Assembly: GCF_003002055.1 (NCBI RefSeq)
Contig: NZ_PVZF01000016.1
Span: forward strand, 62,001 to 126,000
Direction: 5' to 3'
Source: Kineococcus rhizosphaerae
Lineage (GTDB): Bacteria > Actinomycetota > Actinomycetes > Actinomycetales > Kineococcaceae
Length of the DNA stretch: 64,000 bases
Position numbers and translations under genes: made by a program. Shown here piece by piece: positions 42,858 to 51,728 of the stretch; within the stretch, counting starts at the first letter, position 1, and each line of letters begins with the position of its first letter. The notes under the pieces are model-generated. The model was not told where the DNA came from. It searched no databases and worked only from the letters and a program-made list of their open reading frames with translations.

Positions 42858-43705
42858 GGCCGGAACTCGCGCGGATCAGCGGGGGTGTCCACGGGGACGA
42901 ACTCGTCGCCGTAGGGCGCCGTGGGGCGGGTCCCCGTGCCCAGCGGTTCCACCGGCGGGGTCAGGGTGGGCACCCCGGCCGGCCCGGAGGTGGCGGTGGT
43001 CGTGGGCGCGGCGTAGGGGGCCGGCGTGGTGGTCGCCACGGCCGTCCCGGTGGTGTCCGTGGTGTCGTCGTGGTGCGCCTTGGCCCCGCGCGTCAGACGG
43101 CCCGCGGCGACCCCCGCGACGAGGGCCCCGAGGACGAACGCGCCGGGCCGGCGCCGGGCGAACCCGCGGGTCTGCTCCAGCAGGTCGGCCGAGCCGTGGT
43201 TGGTCAGGTGCGAGCCCCAGCTCGAGGCGCGGTCCCCGACCTGGCGCACGAGCTGCGTGGCGTAGCCGGACCGTCCCCCGGCCCCGGCCATGTGCTCCAG
43301 CTCCGAACCGGCCTCGGTGAGGAACTCGGCGATCCGGTCGCGCAAGGTGTCGGACTGCTCGGCCAGCTGCCGGCGCAGGTCACCGAGGAGGTCGCCGGCC
43401 TGGTCCTTGGCCTCGGCCAGGACGTTGCCCGCCTGTTCCTTGGCGGACCCGGCGACGGCGGAGGCCTGCTCCTTCGCGGTTCCCGCGACCGCACCGGCCT
43501 GGTGCTTGGCGGCGTCCGCGGTCTCCTGGGCGGTCTCCTTCGCCGAGCCGCCGGTGCCCGACGGGGTTCCCGGCGCGGTGTGGGCACCGGTCTCGGCGTA
43601 CCCCTGGGTCAGGGGGTCCGCGCCCAGCGGTTCGGTCTCGAGCGGGTCGATGCCCGGGGAGTACGTACCCAGCGGGTCCGACCCCGGTCCCGTGCTCTGC
43701 GACAT
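42854..43705 (-). CDS. Ala/Gln-rich repeat membrane-associated protein
   Basis: A 283-residue protein with a Gly/Pro-rich head, then repeats of the type KEQAxAVAGxA (about residues 60-100), resembling LEA or coiled-coil proteins, a helical section, one short membrane segment (FVLGALVAGVAAGRL) and a Thr/Pro-rich tail. No named domain is recognised. It is coupled to the holin-like gene and probably acts at the membrane during stress or desiccation. Confidence 0.8.
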   Translation of the reverse strand: MSQSTGPGSDPLGTYSPGIDPLETEPLGADPLTQGYAETGAHTAPGTPSGTGGSAKETAQETADAAKHQAGAVAGTAKEQASAVAGSAKEQAGNVLAEAKDQAGDLLGDLRRQLAEQSDTLRDRIAEFLTEAGSELEHMAGAGGRSGYATQLVRQVGDRASSWGSHLTNHGSADLLEQTRGFARRRPGAFVLGALVAGVAAGRLTRGAKAHHDDTTDTTGTAVATTTPAPYAAPTTTATSGPAGVPTLTPPVEPLGTGTRPTAPYGDEFVPVDTPADPREFRP

Positions 43706-43751
43706 GCGTCGTTCCTCCTGTGTCGATGGTCGATCGGTTCTCGTGGGGCGT

Positions 43752-44522
43752 TCAGCGCCCCAGGCCGGCCCGGTCCACGCGGCGGTGGAACCTCATGCCG
43801 GCCAGGCCCCCCAGGACCGCGCCGAGCAGGGCGACGACGGCCGCGGCGACGACGGTCAGGACCGATCCGGCGGTCAGGTCGCCGGAGTCGACCGGGATCC
43901 GGGGGAAGCTGTTGAGCTGCCCGAGGACGTCGTACTGGTTCCCGACGATCGCGGCGAGGACCGCCACGACGACGGCGATCACGACGGCCCAGACCCACAC
44001 CGCGACGCCCTGCTTGGCGCCGTTGAACCGGGCCATGCGGCCGGCGACGTAGCCGCCGCAGAAGTAGGCGATCAACAGCACCACCAGGACCGCGATCGCG
44101 CCGGCGACGCCGATGGTCCCGGCGTTCCCCGCGGCGGTCCGTTGCGCGCTCGTGAGCGCTGCGTCCAGGCCGTTGCTGCCGGCGAGCCCGACGGCCGTAC
44201 CGGTCGCCGCCAGCAGCGCGGTGAGCAGCACCGCGGTGCCGGTGGCGGTCAGCCAGCCGAAGAAGGCCGACCCGACCTTCACCCCGCCGAGCGCGTTCTT
44301 CTCCCGCTCGACGACCGAGCGCCGGTCCATCGGGGGCGCGGCGGGGGCCTTGCGGTTGGCGGCCTCCTGCCCGGGGGTGCGGTGGTGGCCGTCGTGGTCG
44401 GTGTCCGCACCACCCGGCCGGTGGATCAGGGACGGGCTGTCGTCCGCCGTGCGCGCCTGCGCACCCGGCGTCCGCCCGTCGTCACCCGCGGCGTGGGAAC
44501 CGCGGTCCGTCGACTCGCTCAT
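43752..44522 (-). CDS. Four-helix membrane protein of the envelope cluster
   Basis: The 256-residue protein has a hydrophilic, Asp/His-rich N-terminal 85 residues, then four hydrophobic segments (FFGWLTATGTAVLLTALLA; GVAGAIAVLVVLLIAYFCGG; VWVWAVVIAVVVAVLAAIV; VLTVVAAAVVALLGAVLGG). The second is followed by GGYVAGRM, common in small actinobacterial membrane proteins found beside PRC-barrel genes. Function unknown. Confidence 0.8.
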   Translation of the reverse strand: MSESTDRGSHAAGDDGRTPGAQARTADDSPSLIHRPGGADTDHDGHHRTPGQEAANRKAPAAPPMDRRSVVEREKNALGGVKVGSAFFGWLTATGTAVLLTALLAATGTAVGLAGSNGLDAALTSAQRTAAGNAGTIGVAGAIAVLVVLLIAYFCGGYVAGRMARFNGAKQGVAVWVWAVVIAVVVAVLAAIVGNQYDVLGQLNSFPRIPVDSGDLTAGSVLTVVAAAVVALLGAVLGGLAGMRFHRRVDRAGLGR

Positions 44523-44656
44523 GAGCCCTCTCCGAACTGCTGTGGCGCGCCGCGTGGACGCGCACTGGGTGGCGAACCGGGGCGTTGCGTGGTCCGGAGC
44601 CCACCGGGGAGCGGTGGCGGCTCAGCCACTCACCGGCCCCCGGGGCTGGACGGGGA

Positions 44657-45571
44657 TCAGTCGCGGTGGGTGCCGCGGGTGGTCGTCTCCTGGCCGGCGT
44701 CGAGGTCGATCTGCTCCTCGCGGACCTTCGCCTCGACGGTCTCGGAGTCCTCCACCGTGCGGGTGCCGAGCTTGACGCGCTCGACCGGGACGGTCTCGGT
44801 GGTCACGACCGGACGCTCCTCGGTGAGGACCACCTCGTGCTCCTCCTCGGTGATGTCGCCACCTGAGAGGGCCTCACCGCGGTTGGCCTCGGTGATGGGT
44901 TCGCGCTCGACGACGACCTCTTCGCGCGACACGGGGACCTCGCGGGTCTCGGTGTGCGTGACGACGTGCTTGCGCAGCCGCGCACGACCCGCTTCGCGGG
45001 TCTCGGTGCCGACGCGGAGTTCTTCCTTGGAACGCGTCATGGCGTCGTCGGTGTTCGGCCCGGAGGTGTCGTGCCCCTTGCCGCGCACGGCGTCCTCACG
45101 CAGGCCGTCGCCGCGAAGATCGTCCCCACGCCGATCGTCCCCGCGCAGGTCGGCCGCGTCGTCGCGGACCTCAGACTCGTTGCGGTGCAGGGTGTCCGTA
45201 CCCCCGGTGACGTTGGTCCCGGTGATGCCGGCGTCCGTGGTGCCGGTGGTGCCTGCGGAAGCACCGAGACCGTAGTAGCGGTAGAGGTCCGCCTCGTCGG
45301 TCTCGCTCAGCTCGCGGCCCGGGTCGTGGTGGGGCGCATCCTTGACCATCGACTTGTCGAACGGGACGGTGATGGAGTCGCCGGCGACCTCGGCCTGGGA
45401 CAGCGGCAGCAGCGAGACGTTCCCGCCGAACAGGCCCGTCTTGACCGAGACCCACTCGGGCTGGCCGCTGGTGTTGTCGAGGTAGACCTCCTCGACCTTG
45501 CCGATCTTGTTCCCGTCGCGGCCGGTGACGGTGGCCCCGTAGAGGGTTTCGGGGGTGAGGTTGGACGCCAT
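44657..45571 (-). CDS. PRC-barrel and DUF2382 stress protein
   Basis: The 304-residue protein begins with a PRC-barrel domain (about 1-85, VTGRDGNKIGKVEEVYLDN) and ends with a DUF2382 domain (about 190-290) made of alternating Arg/Glu/Val strands (TETREVPVSREEVVVEREP). The middle is Asp/Arg-rich and disordered, with RGDDRRGDDLRGD repeats. Such proteins are widespread in radiation- and desiccation-resistant actinobacteria; their mechanism is unknown. It is the first gene of the envelope cluster. GAAGGG lies upstream of the ATG. Confidence 0.92.
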   Translation of the reverse strand: MASNLTPETLYGATVTGRDGNKIGKVEEVYLDNTSGQPEWVSVKTGLFGGNVSLLPLSQAEVAGDSITVPFDKSMVKDAPHHDPGRELSETDEADLYRYYGLGASAGTTGTTDAGITGTNVTGGTDTLHRNESEVRDDAADLRGDDRRGDDLRGDGLREDAVRGKGHDTSGPNTDDAMTRSKEELRVGTETREAGRARLRKHVVTHTETREVPVSREEVVVEREPITEANRGEALSGGDITEEEHEVVLTEERPVVTTETVPVERVKLGTRTVEDSETVEAKVREEQIDLDAGQETTTRGTHRD

Positions 45572-45817
45572 GGTGTGGTTTACCCTTCGTCGTCTGCGGT
45601 GTGGTGCCGGACGTCAGGAGTGCGCTCACGAACGGGACACACCCCGGGAGCCGTTTCCTCGACTGACGCGGGCCTACGGTCGGGCACCCCTGCTGCGGGG
45701 GCCGTCGGATCGTCGACCTGAGTCCATCGTGGTGAAGGGCGTGACGGTCCGCGCGCTGAAACTCGGACAACTTTCAGTCACACGTAACTACTCAGAGTTA
45801 TAGGTGCCGACGCACGT

Positions 45818-45850
45818 CCGGCCCGGCCCCCGCGAGGGGGACCGGGCCGG
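45818..45850 (-). terminator. Hairpin terminator of alpha/beta hydrolase gene
   Basis: CCGGCCCGG-CCCCC pairs with GGGGG-A-CCGGGCCGG around a GCGA loop, 14 bases after the hydrolase stop. The stem has 14 pairs with one bulged A. Confidence 0.8.
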
Positions 45851-45864
45851 CAGACAGGTGTGGA

Positions 45865-46769
<905 letters not shown>

Positions 46770-46792
46770 AGCGCAAGGCCCCTGGGGGAGAA

Positions 46793-47359
46793 ATGTCGGC
46801 GACCGACGTGCGACCGGACCGCGAACGCCTCGTCGAGGCCGCCGACCGCCTCTTCAACGCCCGCGGCGTCCAGAGCGTGGGCATGGACGCGGTCCGGGCG
46901 GAGTCGGGCGTGCCGCTGAAGCGCCTCTACGCCGCCTTCTCGTCCAAGGACGACCTCGTCCTGGCCGTCCTGCACCACCGCGAGGGCACCTGGGAGCAGG
47001 GCATCGCCGCCGCGACGGCCTCGGCGACGTCGCCGCGCGAGCGCCTGCTCGCGGTGTACGACTTCCTGGACTCCTGGTTCCGCAGCGACGGGTTCCGCGG
47101 CTGCGGGTTCATCAACACCTTCGGCGAGCTCGGCGGCGTCTCCCCCGAGGTCGCCGACACCGTGCGCGCCCAGAAGGCCTCGTTCCAGCGGTACGTGGCC
47201 GGGCTCGTCGACGACCTGGGCGGGCCGCCCGCGCTGGCGGCGCAGCTGGCGCTGCTGGCCGAGGGGGCGCAGACCACCGCGGCGATCGAGGGCCGCCCCG
47301 AGGCCGCGGCCCACGCCCGGGCCGCGGCGGAGGTCCTCATCGACACCGCCCTGGCCTGA
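46793..47359 (+). CDS. TetR-family regulator
   Basis: The 188-residue protein has a TetR helix-turn-helix (RERLVEAADRLFNARGVQSVGMDAV, then VPLKRLYAAFSSKDDLV) and an all-helical ligand domain with a CGFINTFGEL motif whose Cys could sense electrophiles. ATG at 46793 follows GGGGGAG. It is divergent from the chloroperoxidase-like hydrolase and probably binds the twin repeats between them, repressing both genes. Confidence 0.92.
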   Translation: MSATDVRPDRERLVEAADRLFNARGVQSVGMDAVRAESGVPLKRLYAAFSSKDDLVLAVLHHREGTWEQGIAAATASATSPRERLLAVYDFLDSWFRSDGFRGCGFINTFGELGGVSPEVADTVRAQKASFQRYVAGLVDDLGGPPALAAQLALLAEGAQTTAAIEGRPEAAAHARAAAEVLIDTALA

Positions 47360-47407
47360 CGCGGGAGACCGGGTCGGCGCCGCTCCCCGGACCTGCGCCG
47401 GCGCGGC

Positions 47408-48004
47408 CTACCCGGCGGCCCGCCCGGGGACGAGGGTCAGACCCAGGACGTGGTCGAGGACCCGTCGCTGACCGTCGGCGTCGACCGCGGCGTCCCCCTG
47501 CAGCAGGGCCCGCACGAGCAGCGAGCCCATGAGCAGCTCGGTCGCCCCCGCGGGTGACGTGGAGGCGCTGAGCTCCCCGCGCTCGCGGGCGCGGTGGAAC
47601 GCGTCCTCCACGACGGCCGAGCACCGGTCGACGTGGTCGCGGCGGAAGCGGTGGGTGATCTCCGGGGCGACGGCCACCTCGTCCAGGCACCGTTGCAGCA
47701 CCTGCCGCCGGGCCCCGGACAGGGCCGCCGCGATGTCGGGGACCAGGGCCTCGAGGTCGGCGCGCAGGGAGCCGGTCGCGGGTGGCTGCAGACCGGCCGT
47801 CAACGTCGCGAGCGCGTCGACGACCAGGTCGTCGGTCCGCGGCCACCGTGCGTGCACACCGCGCCGGTCCACGTGCGCCCGCGACGCCACACCCCGGACG
47901 CTGAACTCGGCGATGCCCTTCTCGGCGAGCTCGGCGACCGCAGCCGCCAGGACGCGGGCGTCGATGCGGGGGTCTCGGGGTCGACCTCTCGTGAGCTCGG
48001 GCAC
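47408..48004 (-). CDS. TetR-family regulator beside ohr
   Basis: The 198-residue protein begins with GRPRDPRIDARVLAAAVAELAEKGIAEFSVRGVA, a TetR DNA-binding domain, followed by a TetR_C ligand domain. A TAGTAT -10 lies six bases before the GTG at 48004, so the message is probably leaderless, which supports this start. It diverges from ohr across 58 bases. Ohr genes are usually controlled by MarR-type OhrR, so a TetR partner would be unusual if confirmed. Confidence 0.9.
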   Translation of the reverse strand: MPELTRGRPRDPRIDARVLAAAVAELAEKGIAEFSVRGVASRAHVDRRGVHARWPRTDDLVVDALATLTAGLQPPATGSLRADLEALVPDIAAALSGARRQVLQRCLDEVAVAPEITHRFRRDHVDRCSAVVEDAFHRARERGELSASTSPAGATELLMGSLLVRALLQGDAAVDADGQRRVLDHVLGLTLVPGRAAG

Positions 48005-48010
48005 GGGCGC

Positions 48011-48041
48011 ATACTATTCGTGCACCACCTTGGTACGTGAA
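48011..48041. promoter_or_regulatory. Overlapping divergent promoters with inverted repeat
   Basis: ATACTA (48011-48016) read on the minus strand gives the TAGTAT -10 of the TetR gene; TACTAT (48012-48017) is a plus-strand -10 candidate for ohr. An inverted repeat at 48017-48041 (TTCGTGCACCA, CCT, TGGTACGTGAA; 8 of 11 pairs) overlaps them and could be the TetR site. Confidence 0.5.
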
Positions 48042-48062
48042 TCTTCGAGAGAGCGAGCACCC

Positions 48063-48491
48063 ATGCCCACGTTGTACGAAGCCACCGCCACCGCCTGGGG
48101 CGGCCGCGACGGTCGCGTCACGTCCTCCGACGACCGGCTCGACCTGAACCTGTCCATCCCGCGCGGGATGGGTGGCGACGACGGCCCGGGGACCAACCCC
48201 GAGCAGTTGTTCGCCACCGGGTACGCCGCCTGCTTCCACAGCGCCCTGAAGGCGGTCGCCCGCGCCCGCAAGGTCGACGTCGCCGACTCCGCCGTCTCCG
48301 TCACCGTGGGCGTCACCGGCGGCCTGGCCGAGGGGATCGACCTGGCGGTGACCATCGAGGCCCAGCTGCCCGGGGTCCCCGAGGAGACCTCGCGGGAACT
48401 GCTCGACCTGGCCCACCAGACCTGCCCGTACAGCCGGGCCACCCGCGGCAACGTCCAGCAGGACGTGCGACTGGTGACCGAGGAGGACTGA
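48063..48491 (+). CDS. ohr: Organic hydroperoxide resistance protein Ohr/OsmC family
   Basis: The 142-residue protein is an Ohr-type thiol peroxidase with both reactive cysteines: the peroxidatic Cys in YAACFHSAL and the resolving Cys in HQTCPYSRAT. It reduces organic hydroperoxides in the cytoplasm with lipoylated reductants. The N terminus MPTLYEATATAWGGRDG matches family length and start. It is divergent from a TetR gene and should be induced with it relieved. Confidence 0.94.
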   Translation: MPTLYEATATAWGGRDGRVTSSDDRLDLNLSIPRGMGGDDGPGTNPEQLFATGYAACFHSALKAVARARKVDVADSAVSVTVGVTGGLAEGIDLAVTIEAQLPGVPEETSRELLDLAHQTCPYSRATRGNVQQDVRLVTEED

Positions 48492-48765
48492 CGGGCCGGG
48501 CCCGATGCGCCCGTCCGGGTGAGCGGTCCGGCGCGGCCCCCCGGAGCGCTCGCCCGGGTCGCCGCACTCCTGCGCCCGCACGCTCCGCCGAGGCGATGGC
48601 GTTGCCCCGCAGGGTCATCGCGAGGGCCGCGGCGGAGCGGAGCCGGTGATCACCACCCCGGCACCCGGCCCCGGCCGGGGCCGCGGTGCGGCCCGTCCAC
48701 CCGGTACCGCGTTCCGGTGCTCGGGACCAGATGCGCGCGCGCCCGGTGCGGGCCACAGTGCGCTC

Positions 48766-49083
48766 ATGACGCCACCCACGACACCCCCCACGACCGTCGT
48801 CGACGCGGTGGCGCAGGCCCTCCCTCCGAGCGCACCACTGCCCGTCGCCTCGCCCCACGACGACCTGGTCGCCGGGTGGTGGGCCGGCCTGTCGCCCGCC
48901 CGGCAGCAGCAGGTGCGCGGCCTGGAGGGTTCCGAACCGCTGCCCCGCTGGGCGGCCACGGAGCTGGGGCGCGCGGGGGTCAGCTGCCCCCTGACCCTGG
49001 TGGACGAGCACGGCCGCCTGGTCCGCAGGGCGCTGGCCCCCGAGGCGCTCGTGCGGCTGCTGTCCACCGACGTCCTGTCCTGA
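48766..49083 (+). CDS. Hypothetical protein, 105 residues
   Basis: A short ORF with the G/C-third-position codon bias of the surrounding genes. The product has a Thr/Pro-rich start, then DLVAGWWAGLSPARQQQVRGLEG and a C-terminal basic-hydrophobic part with CPLTLVDEHGRLVRRAL. No domain is recognised and no strong ribosome site is seen. It ends six bases from the convergent TetR gene. The 274 bases upstream (48492-48765) show no convincing gene. Confidence 0.55.
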   Translation: MTPPTTPPTTVVDAVAQALPPSAPLPVASPHDDLVAGWWAGLSPARQQQVRGLEGSEPLPRWAATELGRAGVSCPLTLVDEHGRLVRRALAPEALVRLLSTDVLS

Positions 49084-49089
49084 CGGAGG

Positions 49090-49659
49090 TCACACCGACC
49101 CTGCGCCCAGCGCGTCGGCGCGGTCCCGGGGGACTCCCAGGACCAGGAGGCTGGTGGTCGTCACCGCCCGCGCACCCGCGGCGTGGTCGGGGTGCTCGGC
49201 GTCCGCGACGGCGAACACCACGCCCCAGGCGACCCGGGCGAGGACGTCCGCGGGCAGGTGGCGGCCGAACGCCCCGCTCTCCTGCCCGCGGGACACCAGC
49301 CGCGCCAGGACCTCCTCGACCGGCCCCAGCAGGGCGTGGATGTCCTGGCCGTGCTCCCCGCGCCGCAGGGTCACCAGCACCCGGTAGCGGTGCACCAGCG
49401 GCCACAGGCGCGTGGTGAACTCCGTCCACGCGGTGTCGGCGTCCCGGCCGGAGCCCTCGACGTCCGCGAGCACGGCGGCGATCTCGTCGACGGCGCGCTG
49501 CGCCAGGGTGCGCACCAGCTCGGTGCGCGAGGGGAAGTGCCCGTAGACCGTGCGCCGCACCACCCCCGCGGCCGAGGCGATCTCCCCCATGCCGGCGTCG
49601 GCGTCGGCTCCCAGGACCACGAGCGCGACGTCGAGGATGCGTTCTCGCGTGTCGGTCAC
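49090..49659 (-). CDS. TetR-family regulator of epoxide hydrolase
   Basis: The 189-residue protein has a TetR helix-turn-helix (RERILDVALVVLGADADAGMGEIA, then VVRRTVYGHFPSRTELV) and a helical ligand domain. The GTG start has AAGGA upstream. It is divergent from the epoxide hydrolase; two TTGCACA-type palindromes directly upstream are strong candidates for its own operators, one covering its translation-initiation region and the other nearer the target promoter. Confidence 0.92.
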   Translation of the reverse strand: MTDTRERILDVALVVLGADADAGMGEIASAAGVVRRTVYGHFPSRTELVRTLAQRAVDEIAAVLADVEGSGRDADTAWTEFTTRLWPLVHRYRVLVTLRRGEHGQDIHALLGPVEEVLARLVSRGQESGAFGRHLPADVLARVAWGVVFAVADAEHPDHAAGARAVTTTSLLVLGVPRDRADALGAGSV

Positions 49660-49669
49660 GCCACCATCC

Positions 49670-49712
49670 TTGCACAGCGGTGTGCAAGAAACCCTTGCAC
49701 ACGCGTGTGCAA
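49670..49712. promoter_or_regulatory. Twin TTGCACA palindromes (TetR operators)
   Basis: TTGCACAGCGGTGTGCAA (49670-49687, 7-base arms) and TTGCACACGCGTGTGCAA (49695-49712, perfect 18-base palindrome) lie side by side, centres 25 bases apart, between the divergent TetR and epoxide hydrolase genes. Confidence 0.85.
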
Positions 49713-49827
49713 TCGATTAGCGTCATCGACGTTCGCCAACTGACGACGACGTCGCGCCGGCGAGGTTCCACGGGCAGGTGCCCGTGACGTCCACCGCGCG
49801 ACCCCCACGCCCCGAGAGGACGAAGCG

Positions 49828-51015
49828 ATGACCAGGACCACGTCCCCGACCACCGACCCGACCGCCGTCCGCCCGTTCACGGTGGACGTCCCGGACTCCG
49901 AGGTCGAGGACCTCCGCCGGCGGCTCCGGAACACCCGCTGGCCCGACCCGGAGACCGTCCCCGACTGGTCCCAGGGCGTCCGGTCGCAGAACCTGCGCGC
50001 ATTGGTCGACCACTGGGCCCGGGAGTACGACTGGCGCCGGTTCGAGACGGACCTCAACCGCCTGCCGCAGTTCCTGACCACCCTCGACGGCCTCGACGTG
50101 CACTTCCTGCACGTCCGGTCCACGAACCCCGACGCGATGCCCCTGCTGATCACGCACGGCTGGCCGGGTTCGATCGTCGAACTGCTGAAGCTGATCGGTC
50201 CGTTGACCGACCCCGCCGCGTTCGGAGGGGACCCGGCCGACTCGTTCCACGTCGTCGTCCCGTCGCTGCCCGGGTTCGGCTTCTCCGGCAAACCCGCCGG
50301 GACGGGGTGGGACGCCGCCCGCACCGCGGCCGCGTGGGCGGAACTCATGGCGCGCCTGGGGTACGAGCGGTGGGCGGCCCAGGGCGGTGACTGGGGTGCC
50401 GCGGTGACCACCGCCCTGGGTGCGCAACGACCCCCCGGGCTGCTGGGGATCCACCTGAACACCCCGCTCGCCGTCCCCGCGCAGGTCTCCGACGCGCTCT
50501 CCGCCGAGGAGCGGTACGCCGTGGACGGGCTCGCCCGGTACACCGGTGAACTCGGCGGGTCGAACCACCTGCAGGCGACGAGACCGCAGACCGTGGGGTT
50601 CGCGCTGGCGGACTCCCCCGTCGGCCAGGCGGCCTGGATCTACGAGAAGTTCCAGTCCAAGACGGACAACGACGGGCTCGCCGAGGACGCGCTCAGCCCC
50701 GACGAGATGCTGGACGTGGTCTCGCTCGCCTGGTTCACCAACAGCGCCGCGTCGTCCGCGCGGACCTACTGGGAGAACCGGACGAGCAGTTTCGCCGGCC
50801 CGGGACTGACGCTGCCCGTCGCCGTGACCGTGTTCCCGCGCGACGTCCCCCGGCTGCCGCGCAGCTGGATCGAGAAGACCTACCCGAACCTGGTCCACTA
50901 CGGGGAGGCGGACCGGGGCGGGCACTTCGCGGCGTTCGAGCAGCCGGAGATCCTGGCCGCCGAGATCCGCACGGGGCTGCGGAGCCTGCGCACCGCGCTC
51001 AGCGCGGAGAGCTGA
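49828..51015 (+). CDS. Epoxide hydrolase (EHN type)
   Basis: The 395-residue alpha/beta hydrolase has the N-terminal EHN domain (about 15-125, FTVDVPDSEVEDLRRRLRNTRWPD) and the core fold with oxyanion HGWPGS, nucleophile Asp in QGGDWGAAV and catalytic His in RGGHFAAFEQPE, with lid tyrosines available. It opens epoxides to diols, as in microsomal-type hydrolases. The preceding TetR and twin palindromes suggest induction by the substrate or related xenobiotics. The last 17 bases overlap the convergent ethR gene. Confidence 0.94.
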   Translation: MTRTTSPTTDPTAVRPFTVDVPDSEVEDLRRRLRNTRWPDPETVPDWSQGVRSQNLRALVDHWAREYDWRRFETDLNRLPQFLTTLDGLDVHFLHVRSTNPDAMPLLITHGWPGSIVELLKLIGPLTDPAAFGGDPADSFHVVVPSLPGFGFSGKPAGTGWDAARTAAAWAELMARLGYERWAAQGGDWGAAVTTALGAQRPPGLLGIHLNTPLAVPAQVSDALSAEERYAVDGLARYTGELGGSNHLQATRPQTVGFALADSPVGQAAWIYEKFQSKTDNDGLAEDALSPDEMLDVVSLAWFTNSAASSARTYWENRTSSFAGPGLTLPVAVTVFPRDVPRLPRSWIEKTYPNLVHYGEADRGGHFAAFEQPEILAAEIRTGLRSLRTALSAES

Positions 51016-51652
51016 CGTCCGGGCCCGTCCCGTAGATCGTCCGCAACCAGACGACGAGCAGCACCTCCACGGCGTCGTCGGCCGCGAGGGCGGGCTGCTC
51101 CCCGGCGAAGGCGGAGTGCAGGACGCGTTCGTTCATCCAGTTCAGGGCGACTGCCAGGTCCCGCGCCGGCGGTCCGTCGGGGGCGGCTCCCCGGGCCCGT
51201 TCGGCCTCGATCTGCGTCGCCGTCTCGGTGACGAACCGGTCCATGACGCCGTTCCAGACGTCCCGGACCGCGGCGCTCGTGGCCCGCGCCTCGGCCGCGG
51301 CGAGGGTCACGGCCAGGTGGGAGCGGAACGGCTGCGCGATCGCCCCGATGGCCTGTCGCCAGCGACCCTCCGCGTCGGCCGCGGGCTGCGCGAAGGCCTC
51401 GTCGCGGCGCGCGCGGGCCTCGGCGACGACGCGGTCCAGCAGCGCCAGGAGGACGGACTCCTTGGAGGGGAAGTAGAAGTAGAACGTCGGCCGGGACAGG
51501 CCCGCGCCGCGCGCGAGGTCGTCGACGGAGACGTCGGCGTACGAGCGCTCACCCAGCAGCCGCTCCGCGGTGTCGAGGATGGCGCGCTCGCGGTCGTCCC
51601 CGCGGGTGCGGGGCGCGCGGCGCCCCCGGGCGACGGCGGTGGGCTCGCTCAC
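50999..51652 (-). CDS. ethR: EthR-like TetR-family regulator
   Basis: The 217-residue protein closely follows mycobacterial EthR: GDDRERAILDTAERLL, ISVDDLA-like VSVDDLARGAGLSRP, TFYFYFPSKESVLLALLDRV, RGAAP, and the C-terminal ALNWMNERVLHSAFAGEQP. EthR represses the monooxygenase gene ethA and binds hydrophobic ligands in a long pocket. A TACAGT -10 seven bases before GTG suggests a leaderless message. It is divergent from the EthA homologue, as in mycobacteria. Confidence 0.93.
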   Translation of the reverse strand: MSEPTAVARGRRAPRTRGDDRERAILDTAERLLGERSYADVSVDDLARGAGLSRPTFYFYFPSKESVLLALLDRVVAEARARRDEAFAQPAADAEGRWRQAIGAIAQPFRSHLAVTLAAAEARATSAAVRDVWNGVMDRFVTETATQIEAERARGAAPDGPPARDLAVALNWMNERVLHSAFAGEQPALAADDAVEVLLVVWLRTIYGTGPDVSSPR

Positions 51653-51685
51653 CGGCCCGACTGTACCGACCGACCTCGTTTATCG

Positions 51686-51714
51686 ACACCCTGTTGACAG
51701 ACTCGACAGGGTGT
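51686..51714. promoter_or_regulatory. EthR-type operator between ethR and ethA
   Basis: An inverted repeat ACACCCTGT (51686-51694), 11 bases, ACAGGGTGT (51706-51714) lies in the 76-base divergent gap. It contains GTTGACA and TCGACA elements of the kind seen in the long mycobacterial EthR operator. TTGACA at 51694-51699 may also be the -35 of ethA. Confidence 0.7.
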
Positions 51715-51728
51715 TGAACGCTGGTGCC

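Noticed and set aside
44523-44656. Possible terminator after the PRC-barrel gene
   Set aside because: Only short imperfect stems such as GTGGC/GCCAC are present, not better than background in this GC-rich sequence.
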